A stretch of 64,000 nt of DNA from Diphasiastrum complanatum (taxonomy: Eukaryota > Streptophyta > Lycopodiopsida > Lycopodiales > Lycopodiaceae): NCBI GenBank assembly GCA_029204225.1, contig CM055110.1:39125515-39189514 (forward strand). Direction: 5' to 3'. Position 1 is the stretch's first letter; every line of letters starts with the position of its first letter. Positions 46,352 to 57,097 of the stretch are shown piece after piece. The notes beneath the pieces were generated by a model. It saw nothing but the letters and a program-made list of their open reading frames with translations. It made no database searches and was not told where the DNA came from. The position numbers were made by a program, and so were the translations under genes.

Positions 46352-48110
46352 GCCCTTGACCCAAATGTCATCATCCTTTGCTTCAACATAAGTCGAAGGT
46401 TTTTTGCTTTGAATAATGCTAGATAAGACAACATAATTTGCTTCATACCTTTCAAGTTGTGTCTTCTTCTTGTTGATCTTCGTAGCGCTCCTAGAAAGTC
46501 ATCCATGTCGCGGCTCTCCATCAATCTCTCAAACCACTTAGGGAGCTTCCTGTCAGGTGATCGGCTTCCTGGTAAAAATGTATCCCACGGTACATCTTTC
46601 TCCTTGCGTGTGTCACTTGCAACTTCAATCTTTCTTGCACCAAAAGGTTTATCTCTACCTCTCCAACCTGTCTCTTGAGGTTGAGTAGTAGTATTATGAG
46701 GTGTATCCTTGTGTCCATCACTAGGAAAGTCAATAAATGGATCATCATCAGGAGGAATTCTCACTATACTATCTTTCCCACTAGATGTGTCCATCTTCTC
46801 ATCATCTCATCTTCATACATCTTAAATTCATCAAAGATAACATCACGACTGACATGTATTTTGTTCTTCACTAGATCAAAACATCTATAGCCCTTCACAC
46901 GATCATCATATCCTAGGAATATACACTTTATAGCTTTTACATCAAGCTTACGTCTCTCTTCCTTAGAAATGTGTACAAAGGACTTATATCCAAACATTCG
47001 CAAATGATTCACCTTTGGCTTCTTCTTCGTGAATGCCTCCTCGGGTGTTATCTTTGGTATGGCAATGGTAGGACTTATATTTTGAAGATAGACTGTCGTA
47101 TTGTGCATACTTTTGACCAAAAATCTTTTGGTAGTTTCATCTCAGCTAGCATAGATCTGGCACTTTTCACAATCATACGATTCTTGCACTCACCTACACT
47201 ATTGAGGAGTATGAGCTTGTGTAAATTGTCTTTTGATCTCACATTGATCACAAAGATCATTGAAGGCAGTAGACTTGTACTCCCCTCCACTATCTGATCT
47301 TAGAACTTTGATCTTCCTACCTGTTTGATTTTTGACCAATGGTTTGAAGCTCTTGGAAGTGGCAAACGCATCCGATTTCTTCTTCAAGAAGTAAATTCAC
47401 GTCTTGCATGACATATCATCAATGAAGGTCATGAAATAGAAGGCTTTACCTAAGGACATAGTCCTCATAGGCCCACATAGATCTGTGTGGATCAAATCCA
47501 GAATGTTCTTTGCTCTTGCAACACCACCTTTATTGAACTTCTCTCGATGTTGCTTCCCATACACACATGACTCGCACATCGTCTTCAAGTGGTCTTCCAT
47601 CATAGGCAATCCTCTCACCATTTCCAATTTTCTCATCAAGCTAAGGCTTCCTAGGTTCAAATGGCCAAGCCTCTTATGCCATAATTCAGTTTGTGATGGA
47701 ATAGACGAAATAAGTCCATGTTGCCCCTTGATTGTAGCATTCAACCTATACAATTTAGTGTTGGGCTCCCTTATTCCATTCGCAATGACTTTGAACTTTT
47801 GGTTCACATCCTTCACAAAGCAATGATCATGGGCAAATTCTACTTTCAACTTTTGATCAGTAATGACACCAGCAAAAAGTAGATTTTTCTTCAAACCTGG
47901 TATATAAAGTACCTCCTTGATCGTCCTACTTTTGCCATTAGGTAGTTGGATGAAAACGGTGTCTATCCCCTTGATCTTGCACACATCACCATTTGCTTGT
48001 GAAATAGACGTTCCATTATCCAACTCTCTCAAGTTGCTGAACCATATTTGTTACCTGTCATGTGTCTTGTGGCTCCTAAGTCAATGTACCACGCTCGATC
48101 ATCTTGATTA
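46303..48110 (-). pseudogene. Copia protease and integrase
   Basis: Near 48085 the protease reads WYIDLGATRHMT (Ser of DSG replaced by Leu). Pre-integrase ELWHKRLGHLNLGSL with CESCVYGKQHR is at 47690-47560. The integrase core includes FYFMTFIDDMS (47440), KVLRSDSGGEYKST (47300) and AHTPQ, with the next segment frameshifted. The C-terminus has FGYKSFVHISKEERRKLD and SRDVIFDEFK (46980-46830). A variable acidic/basic linker (46794-46390) leads into RT. Stops and frame changes in the core make it inactive. Confidence 0.9.
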
Positions 48111-48980
48111 GATGACAATGTTGATATTTAGATGCTAGAGTCTTCAATCTCACCTTCGTCGACAAGGTTACCTGCTTGCTTTGGTTTTCCCTTGCTTGAT
48201 TCCACCAGAAATTTTTGACATTCACTCTTCCAATGGCTCTTTTTGTCGCAATGGAAGCATTTGCCCTTCTTCTTGGTCTTCTTGGATGATCCCTCATCCT
48301 CCTAAGTCTTGGTGAGGTTTTGCTTAGACTTTTTCTTGCCCTTGTCTTTGCCTTGCTTTTGGCATGTCGCAAGTGCTTGATCGTCAGTTATTTGATGTCT
48401 AGCTTTCACCATTTCTCACCGTTGCTCTTCCTGCATCAAGATTCTTGTGAGCTCATCAAAGATTGGCAATCTTTCTCTTGATGCTATTCTGCTCATGAAC
48501 ATCTGATAAGGTTCTGCAATGCTGCACAATGCATTGTGCATGAACTCCACATCACGTATGTGCTCACCAATATAGTGTAGTTCATCCTTCATTATCTTGA
48601 TTCTAGTCATGTATGTCTGAATGTGCTCTCCTTTCTCTATTTCAGTTTTGACTTCAGAAACATGATTCTTGATGGATTTGACGTCTCAAATTGCTCCTTT
48701 AGTACATCCCATGCCTGTTTGGGTGTAACAACATCACAAATATGGGTAATGATGTGATCCTTTACTGACAAGTTGATATAAGTCAAGGCTCTTCTTGCTC
48801 TTCTATCAAATGCTTTGATGTCAGCTTCATTTGCCGGTTTTCTCTCATCGCCCATGACGATATCCCACAGTTACTTCTATATCAGTATGTCTTTCATTTT
48901 GAATTTCCACACTGCATAGTTGGAAATCCTGTCCAATTTGCTACTTTCACTCAAAATGGACTCTCCCATGTTTGTCATCC
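48111..48980 (-). pseudogene. Copia gag
   Basis: The start is near 48980 (MGESILSESSKLD, NYAVWKFKMKDIL), followed at 48855-48637 by DIKAFDRRARRALTYI and PKQAWDVLKEQFET, then 48610-48416 with LPIFDELTRILMQEE. A Lys-rich region and the zinc knuckle CFHCDKKSHWKSEC are at about 48255-48210. Frameshifts near 48880, 48630 and 48400. Confidence 0.88.
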
Positions 48981-50176
48981 CAAAAATGTCTGAAACTGCA
49001 ACCGTAGGCTGTAAACTATATGCCGAGGCCAATTGTGATGTCAAAAGTAAAAAATGATGACTTGCTATTTTTTCCTTACCAGGCCACCCGTGGCTTTTCC
49101 GCCAAATTGAAAGCCAAATCAGGATCGCCTTCTGAAATGCACTTTGTCGCCAACTCCCAACTACGTGCCTAGTATAATGGTGAAGTCACTTTTGGCGTGC
49201 TCCAAACACTTTATCCACTGCAATCACTCTATTTTGCGGTACCATACTTGCGAGTATAGTCCGAGTGCCCTTCGTTTGGAGGTTATAGCCTTTCATTTGG
49301 GTCAAAATGGCTATAGAACCCAAAAATAGGGACTTTTTGAGCTTTTGAATTGTTTCCTCTTATTAAAGTAACTTCAAACTTCACTAGTGAAGGGACCCAA
49401 CTCCCATTTCAGAGTAAAAATTTTTAATAAAGTTGAAGGCCAGTTTGCACTTCAACTCCTTTTAGCCTTCTTCAAGGCCCCCTCAAAGTTCATCTAACGG
49501 CTGATTTTGATCCATTGGCCAATATGACCTATGATCAACTCCATTGATCTTAAACCCGCCAAATCCAATGGTCATAGAAGCATCTGTAGTCTAAAACCAA
49601 ACCTTTGAGCCATTGGACACTGCAAGACAATATCCTCCTACTCTCTCTGGCCACGCAATGCTGTCCCGAGAAGCTTCTCTTCCTCCACAAGTTCTTCAAC
49701 TATGGAGGGTTTCTCCACGAGTGGATCAGTCCAACTCCTCCTTCTCTTCACGGCTGTCTGCAACCTCTTAGGATTAATTTTCTTGTGATAGGATGCCCTC
49801 CAACAAGCTTTTACAGCTCCAAAAACCATTCAGAACAAAGAGATAACTACGATTTGATGCTTCCAAATTCCAAATCCCAAATCAGGGTTTTTCTCACAAA
49901 TCTGATTTTGGCTTCCTGTTTAGGCCCTCTTCCTCTGAGATCACCCTACTGCTAGGAGTTTGATGTTTCAAACCGTTTGTCAATCGGTATCCAATTGATT
50001 GCACACCAATCGCAAATGCCTAGCAACTTTGTTATAGAATTTTTAGAATTTCGTCTCTCTGGTTTTTGATTCTACTGACAAGTCCTATCCCTGAATCCTC
50101 ATACAATTTCAAGCTTAGCAAGCTTCTGTATGCTCCAATCTTTGTACCAATGCTTTACTGTGTACATTCCCTATGC
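48981..50176 (-). other. Long 5' leader of the copia
   Basis: 1.2 kb between primer site and gag, much longer than usual for copia leaders. It contains only unrecognised frames (for example 49605-49955 on the plus strand and 49829-49638 on the minus strand). It may include foreign sequence. Confidence 0.5.
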
Positions 50177-50189
50177 GGCTCTATTACCA
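50177..50189 (-). other. Primer binding site, variant
   Basis: The minus strand reads TGGTAATAGAGCC, initiator tRNA-Met type with two changes, two bases from the LTR end. Confidence 0.75.
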
Positions 50190-50191
50190 AC

Positions 50192-50462
50192 TTAGAATTT
50201 GCTTTGAACAGAAACACAGATCATGCTACATATTAACACAAACAGAAAGCACTCTCCACACCAAGCTCATGTAGCAAACTGTATTTCTCAAAACGAAATT
50301 ACACTGTATATATAGTTCTTCACTCAGGCAACCCATGCATGGCCCAGGTTGTCGTTGACGGGACGCGTGTCCCGTCGACTCGCCTCATGGCGAGGCCAAC
50401 GGATCCTTATCTACTAATAGGTCCCACAGTACAGTAACACAGTAGTTCTATTTTAATTCTAG
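50192..50462 (-). repeat. 5' LTR, 271 bp
   Basis: Same length as the 3' LTR and collinear with it. It begins TTAGAATTTGC and ends AATTCTAG (last base changed). TATATATAG near 50310 lies on the plus strand. Confidence 0.92.
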
Positions 50463-51009
50463 CTGATATGTCAGTTGACTTCGATGAGAAAGACGAGTCT
50501 TCACCTTGATTAACTGAAAAAGAGAGCGTTTAAATTATGCCAAGTTCTGAATTGAGAGGCATTAGTGGAATTTTGTTTTAAAGTATACTTTGAAAAAAAA
50601 TATGTATAGCCTTTTGTATTTTTTATGAGATTTGGATTTTCAAAAATCATCTGGTGTCTTGAAATCTTGTTTCATTTTCTATTAGGTGACTTTATGAAGT
50701 TTATAAAAAAAGTTTATAATGATCTATTGTAAAAAATACATTTTTTGTACTTTTTTTTAATATAGATTAACAGGAGTCATTTCAAGCACTTATTCAAAAA
50801 ATCATATCTCATAGACTATGATAAATCACATCAAATCCTTTCAATGTGTGTTCTTTATATATAAATTTACTGGTTAAAAAATTTGAGACCTTCATTTTGA
50901 GCAATTTATATGTAAGATATGATGTGTCAAACATGTGGAAGTATTGATTAAACTTCGGTAATTTCATATATGGGACTACATTGTTGGAAATTTTACATTC
51001 ATTTTTTAG
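50463..51009. other. AT-rich spacer
   Basis: The first 130 bases continue the sequence interrupted by the copia. The rest has no recognisable content apart from short chance frames. Confidence 0.4.
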
Positions 51010-51525
51010 CATGTCTACTCTCAAAAATCCTATATGATTATAAAATCATGCCTATTAAAAAAAAACTAAATTTGGAGATCTATAGAGATAGATACGTGCA
51101 TTCAAAGTTATTCTTTCAAGTGTTGTTTAAAATCATCAAAACTGGAAATATCATATATGAGTGTATAATACCATGATTTCAACAATATTTTTTGGTTTGT
51201 TTACTTTAGAAAATAGTATATGACCACAGAAACATGTCTCTCAAGTTTTTTTCAATTTGGAGATATGTAGAGATAGCCTATGTGCATCTAAAGTTATCCA
51301 TGTCAAATGCTGAAAAGTACTAAAAATTATTGAAAGGTGCTAAAAAGTTTCACTATTTTAGAAATGTTTTTTTATCACCCTTTCTTTGGCTGTCTATTTT
51401 CAAAAATTCTTTATGACCATAGAAACATGTCTATAAAACAAAATTCAAATTTATAGTCTTATAGAGATATATACGCGCACCTAAAGTTACCCATATGAAG
51501 TGCTGAAAAGTTTTGAAAATTGAAG
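51010..51525. repeat. Three diverged tandem units of about 190 bp
   Basis: TATATGATTATAAAATCATG, TATATGACCACAGAAACATG and TTATGACCATAGAAACATG start near 51028, 51218 and 51408. Each is followed by AATTTGGAGATCTATAGAGATA-like text, ACGTGCATnnAAAGTTA and GTGCTGAAAAG. The interval is very regular though identity is low. Confidence 0.7.
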
Positions 51526-51909
51526 TTTTTTGGGAGCAAATTGCCATCAATTGAGAGAATTTTTTTTTTTAAGTCTTCTAATAACACAATGAAGAGTCAA
51601 GTCTAGTTCCACATACATTCGAAATATTGAAGTTTTAATCATTTGAATGCATGTTTGGTCTCGTCAAGTGACCAAGGATTTTATGTGCACTTTTGTGCAC
51701 ACACGCACAAAAGTGTGCTGAAAACAACTCTAGTGTTAACTAAAAAAAACCCATGATTTTGGCCTAAAACTAGGACCACTAAAAAATAGCAAAAAAATTA
51801 CTCTTTTTTAGGTCAAAGTCCCAAAATAAATGTCATTGTGTTTTAACACTTAACACTTTCTATTCAAACACTTAATACTATTTATTTAAACACTTAACAC
51901 TTAACACTG
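51526..51909. other. Spacer with AACACTTAACACT repeats
   Basis: AACACTTAACACT and close variants occur about five times between 51842 and 51908, ending exactly where a copia integrase fragment begins. CACACACGCACAAAAGTGTG at about 51698 is an imperfect palindrome. Nothing else is seen. Confidence 0.5.
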
Positions 51910-52320
51910 GATCTATCTACTAATGAGCAAAGATGAAGTGTATGATATCTTTGTTAAGTTCAAGAATGCAAGGGAGAACCAATTTTCCACAAGGATCAAG
52001 TGCTTAAAGAGTGAGAATGGTGGTGAGTACATATCTACCAAGTTCAAGGCCTTTTTGTGATGAGCATGAGATCAAGAGAGAGTATACAACATCAACGACC
52101 CCACAACAACATGGAGTGGATGAAAGGAAGAATAGGACTTTATGTGAAATTGATAAAGCCATGAGGTTAAGCTCTAATCTTGATAAACCATTTTGGAATC
52201 AGCTTTGTTGTGTGCCAATTTCTTGTGCAATAGGTGGCCGAGTGCTATTCTGGATGGAAGGACACCTTTTGAGATGCTATTCAAGAGGAGGTTGAGTGTC
52301 AACTTTCTAACGTATAGATT
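51910..52320 (+). pseudogene. Copia integrase fragment
   Basis: The frame reads WIYLLMSKDEVYDIFVKFKN, IKCLKSENGGEYISTKFKAF, then after a shift DEHEIKREYTTSTTPQQHGV, ERKNRTLCEIDKAMRL and GRVLFWMEGHLLRCYSRGG. It is the same family as 24560-24970, including the shared odd end. It starts abruptly and ends at about 52320. The following 300 bp hold no LTR that I can define. Confidence 0.85.
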
Positions 52321-52622
52321 TTGCTTGATTCAATATTTTGCATTTTTGGAAGAACTCTAAATTTGATAGGATCTCTTGATTTTAAGTTGTTGGACTTTTT
52401 AAAGAGTTTTTTTCAATCTTACGTGTTGGCAAAAAATTCATCATATTGTGTTTAGATCTATTGTAATCAAGAAATCAATATGCTATGTGCTAGAATTTGC
52501 TATAGAGAGAAGATGAGAACCTAGATTGTTTCCAAATCTTTTTCTTTTTTTATTTGTTGATTTAAAAAGAGAGTGCTAAGTGCATCGGAATAGGTTCAAA
52601 GAGAAGATCAAATGATTGCAAC

Positions 52623-53450
52623 ATGGCAACCTCAAGTGGCTTCATGCTGGAAGGCAATGATAGGATTACCTCAGTAAATCATTCAACTTGGAAGGTGAGA
52701 ATGGAATCTTTGCTTGAGATGAATGATTTGATAAATATTGTTGTAGGTGTGGAGCAGAGACCTTTGGCACCTCAAGAATAATTGAGGTATGATAAGATGG
52801 CAAAGGAATCTTTACATGTGATCAAGATGAATGTGACTAATGAACTTCTCAAGGAAGTTGGTAAGTGCACAACATCAAGTGAGGCTTGGAAATCTTTGAA
52901 GAAGGTTTATGAGTCCAAGTCTACATCTAGAGTTCTAACCCTATGGAGAAATTTTTTTTAAAATATTCAAAAGAAGGATGAATGTGAGAATGCTTTTGTA
53001 TTGAGAGTTAAAGCATTGAGTGATGAACTAGCATGCATTAGTGAAAGCATTAAGCATGTGGAGCTTCTTCAAGTTGTTCTTAATGGATTGTTTGATGATC
53101 ATGCGAATTTGGTACAAAGTTTTGCTATTCAAAAGACATTTCCAAGTATGGAGGATTTTCAATAAATCTTGGTGAATGAGGAGTTTAGACTTCTATCAAG
53201 AGGAGGATCTACTTCTACATCTCAAGTTGGAGAGGAGGAAGTTATGTTCTCAAAAGGTAAGCTCAAAGGCAAAGACAAAAATAAATGGTCAAAAGGGCAA
53301 GATTAATGTGAGCCTTCTAATTTCTTTGGCAAGAAGAAAGATGGATCTAACCTAAAATGTTTTGGAACAAAAGACATTTTGTTAGTGATTGCTTCAAGAA
53401 GAAGAAAGATCAAGGTGAGAAACAAACTAATCTAAGTCTTGATGAATACA
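52623..53450 (+). pseudogene. Copia gag
   Basis: From ATG 52623: SSGFMLEGNDRITSVNHSTW, KVRMESLLEMNDL, a TAA, then LRYDKMAKESLHVIKMNVTNELLKEVGK and AWKSLKKVYESKS. Frame changes and stops occur at about 52960, 53165 and 53305. The knuckle has lost a Cys (CFGTKDIL region at 53360). It is related to the gag at 23217 and keeps the N-terminus that copy lacks. It lies after, not before, an integrase piece, so these are separate scraps. Confidence 0.85.
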
Positions 53451-53958
53451 TTAGGAAAAATATGGGCTCAAAATGGTCCCTTTAAGAAATTTCACTTTAG
53501 AGAGAGGTTACGTAGAGAGAGAATACAAACTGGTAACTACTGGTCATCGTTTTTCGAGTTTCCGGCCTTGTGGTTAACTTCAAACATTAGTTAGTTAAGC
53601 ATGAGTGTAATACCTTTTATGTATGTTGATTTCAAAATTCGGGGCTAGACCTTTAAGACTAAAAATCTTGGTGTGCTCATTGCAAAAATTGAAGCGAGAG
53701 TAGCAGAACTTTTGAAATCTTTATATGCTTATAGTGAAATATGAGGCGGGATGATTTTTCAACACGACATAGACATTACAAAAGTAAGGTATGCTAGATC
53801 TATTCATGTTGACTTATTGTGATTTGAAGCATTTACAAATTGTAGCTTTCAACAATGGCAATGTTCCATTTGCATGTTGCTCTTCCTATGGAATGCACTC
53901 CAATTATTAAAAACAAATATCAAAAGTTGTAGAGAATGCTGCTGCAATAGTTAGAGAA

Positions 53959-54930
53959 TTGAGAATGAATAATCATATGAATATAGATTTGTGGGTGGAT
54001 GGATCAATTTATCCTAATGATCCAGCTACCAATTTGTGTCCAGATTTTAAGTCCGTAGCTCATCTCCTCAGTTTTGTATGTGCAGAAAATAGCGGATTAC
54101 TTGGATATTGTCAAAGGTTGCGTGATATTGGAATGCATAGCATATCTTGTCTTAGTCAGCAATTACTGTATGCTAATCAACAATTGCAACAACGTGCAAA
54201 TCAACAATTGCTTCATTATGTGCAACACACTAGTGCTGAAAACAATGCAGTCAAGCATGCTATGTTAGAGTTGAATGCTACAGTCAATACTCTTCGAGGA
54301 TCAAACCAAGAAATGTTAGAATCCATGGAAAAGTTGCGAACCAAGAGTTTAAAATCTGTTGTTAAAATAAAAGTTATCAAAAGGAAACTGATAAAGAGAA
54401 AAATAAAGAGAGTATCGATGAAGAATATTGATGACTTATCTACACAAATCGACAATAAAAAAACAAGAATTCAAACATTCAAGTATGTTTTCTTATAAAC
54501 TATTTATTTGATTTGTATTTGTCATTTAAGTTTGATTTGCAATTGATAACATGGATTATTAATTTATTAAACATAATTTGAGTATTATATGTTTGTTGCA
54601 GATCATGTTTGGTGGCAAAGAACTATTTAACAGAGCGTTCATGCATCGAATCATCTTTACCAAAAAAGTCAACAAAGGCAATGATGAAAAATGCTCAATT
54701 TGAAAAAATGAAAAATGAAATTGTAGAGATTGTTTTGAATAAGGTTCAATCATACTTGGATGCAAATGTGAAAGTGGGTGCATGTGATGTTTCTGGAATT
54801 AGCAGAAATGTTTATTCTACTAATTTTAGAATAGTTAAAGAAGTTTTTTCTCAAGTGATGATGAAGAAACTTATCTTTCCCCTCCATATCGGATAAGATT
54901 AGCAAGAAATTATTATAATGATGGAATATT
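53959..54930 (+). CDS. Unrecognised two-exon gene, coiled-coil protein
   Basis: Exon 1 (53959 to about 54488) reads NIDLWVDGSIYPND, LLSFVCAENSGLLGYC, then a Gln-rich heptad region (QQLLYANQQLQQRANQQLL) and a Lys-rich helix. AA|GTATGT at 54489 and TTTGTTGCAG ending at 54601 delimit a 113-bp intron, and joining keeps the frame (K-SCLVAKNYLTERS). Exon 2 continues with MKNEIVEIVLNKVQSYL and FRIVKEVF. A downstream alternative frame gives DDEETYLSPPYRIRLARNYYND to 54952, so a small frameshift or a further splice is likely. No family is recognised. The start could be upstream (SKVVENAAAIVRELR), where a TAA lies at about 53911. Confidence 0.45.
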
Positions 54931-55050
54931 CAAAGTAGTTGCCAACCGCTTCATATAACTTAATTATACAAATCAGAATATGGTGAGCTCAATTACAACG
55001 CGACGGGAGGTTCTACCATGGATTTTATTTATATATATACACATATATGT

Positions 55051-55054
<4 letters not shown>

Positions 55055-55113
<59 letters not shown>
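55055..55113. repeat. (AT)n microsatellite
   Basis: About 59 bases of TA dinucleotide, with shorter TATATA runs before (55029) and after (55168). Confidence 0.92.
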
Positions 55114-55115
<2 letters not shown>

Positions 55116-55199
55116 CATATTTTATATAATAAATTTAGCAAAAAAGAACAGAACCTTTTTTATGCTTATATATATATATATTTGCATAGATATTTTATG

Positions 55200-56345
55200 T
55201 TTGGAAGGAGAAGTAAAAATGAGAACATAGAAAAAAAATCTCGAAGCTTGAGGTTTTAAAATTATGTAGCAAAAGGAACTATTGAGATGGGGAGGGGGTT
55301 TATTTATCTTGGTGGATAAATGTTCATTTTGCTTATGAGATATATGAATTGCCACATGTCAACAACGTATTGAATTCATAAAAAAACAAATCTAATTGAT
55401 TTTGGCTTTTTGGAAAGCCTTCTTATTATAATTGTGACTCTTTAGCCACAATTCTTGGAAATGGATGAATTTCACAATGTATGTATACTCATGAGTTCTA
55501 TTATGCTTTCAGAAATACTTATGGGATAATTGTTGTCTTTTCCTTGTGTTGTTCTCTCCTTGTTTTTGGAAAGACATAATCAAAAATTGCACACAAAACA
55601 TAAAAACATAAATAACTTTTTAAAACATAAAAGTAAAATTAGTAAAATTAAATATGAATAACACTACATGTTTACTAAATAAAAATCATAATTTAAAAAA
55701 AAACACAAAAATAAAAAAACAAACTAGATAAATAAATACCTTTATAAATCGAATAAAAAAAATCATATATATAAAATTGAATATCAAGATTGAAGGAAAT
55801 TAAAAGAATAAACAGATAACATCACATAATTATCACATCAATAGATTAAATATTCAAAAAAATGAATAAACTATAAAATATAAAATGAAATAAATAATAC
55901 ATAAAAAATTGAATAGAATCAAAATAATTATAAAATAAGTAGAAAATATATCAAAAAAATAGAATATAACTACTAACAAATCATCAAAAAAATAAAATAT
56001 ATCTATTAAAAATCATAAAAATTTAAAAAAATTGATTAATTAATAAAATATTAAAATAGAACTATATATAAATAAAATACAAAATAAATAAATACAAAAT
56101 CACACAATAAATTAGATATATAAAAATGGAATAAAAACAAAATAAAATCACAAAATAAATGAGTAATATAATTTTAAAAATAAAATCACCAAAAGAATAT
56201 ATTAATAGATACAATAAAATAAAAATAATAATGAGAATAAAAAAACATTTTAAATCTTAAAACATAATAAAAAATAAAATTTATAAAGTAAAGAAAAAAT
56301 AAAAACTTTAAAACAATAATAAAAAGCAATAATACAAGTTACAAG
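55200..56345. other. AT-rich spacer
   Basis: From about 55590 the plus strand is extremely A-rich, built of AAATAAA/AAAATAAAAT words, over 700 bp. No ORFs, element ends or homologies are supported. Confidence 0.6.
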
Positions 56346-56398
56346 AAAAAATAGCCTCTAAGGTCAAGGACTAAGGGCCTTGGCTAAGGACAAATCGC

Positions 56399-57097
56399 GT
56401 TCGACCAAGGCCCTCTCAGACAAGACACCCCATGAGGTGTGGACAAGCTCTAAGCTTTCTTTGAAGAACTAAGAGTGTTGGGGTGCATTGCCTATGCATA
56501 GATCCCAAAAGACACAAGAAAAAAATTGTACTTCCAAGGTCTCAAGACCATCCTGATTGGATATACTCCGTCTGATAACACCTACAAGTTGTACGATCCT
56601 GATACCCAGCAAATCTTGTATAACCGAGATACAGTCTTTATCGAGAATCAATTCGTCGACCTCAAAGGCAAGGATATTACTCAAGAAGAACCTACATCTC
56701 CTGCCATTGACACGACAGTCCGAGCTTCTGGCTCAAGCATGTCTATTGTCGACCCACTTTGAGACAATGAATCAGACGAAGATGTTGCTGCTACCCAGCA
56801 ACAAGTCCCAGGAGTGGTTCATCAGTCGAATCATCCCTGGTGATCAAGCCAAGTGCGCACATAGCCCACAAGGTATACTCCAGAGTCTGCCTGTCTCTTA
56901 ATGCAGGAACTGACGACAGTCGAAGAGGCACTTAGCCAACCAGACTCTGATCTCTAGAGAGAAGCCATGGACAAAGAGTATTTCTCTTTGATCAAGAATC
57001 AGACATGGTCATTAGTCAAAACTCGTATTGGCTTTAATATTATTGATTGCAAATGGATCTTTAAGATCAAATATAATGCCAACGGAGCAATTGATCG
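56399..57097 (+). pseudogene. Copia integrase C-terminus and RT start
   Basis: KTPHEVWTSSKLSLKN, then after frame changes FQGLKTILIGYTPSDNTYKLYD and YNRDTVFIENQFVDLKGKDI, nearly the same as the minus-strand copy at 31840-31680. Further on EEALSQPDSDL, NQTWSLVKTRIGF, IDCKWIFKIKYNANGAID. It ends inside the RT start, joined without a gap to gypsy RT at about 57098. Stops at about 56760 and 56955. Confidence 0.88.

Larger units (their letters stand above)
44560..50462 (-). mobile_element. Ty1/copia retrotransposon with both LTRs
   Basis: Two 271-bp direct LTRs (44560-44830, 50192-50462; about 90% identical by eye) enclose a complete set of copia domains in minus orientation. A purine tract (CTACTTTAAGAAAGAGAGAG) directly precedes the 3' LTR and a tRNA-iMet-like primer site follows the 5' LTR. 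The LTR termini are TTAGAATT and AATTCTAA. Flanking duplication is not clear (TATAT on the left, CTGATAT on the right). Coding regions contain several frameshifts and stops, so it is an old copy. It sits inside a locally duplicated AT-rich sequence. Confidence 0.92.

Noticed and set aside
55018-55230. Ile/Tyr-rich hydrophobic frame
   Set aside because: Translation of the (AT)n microsatellite.
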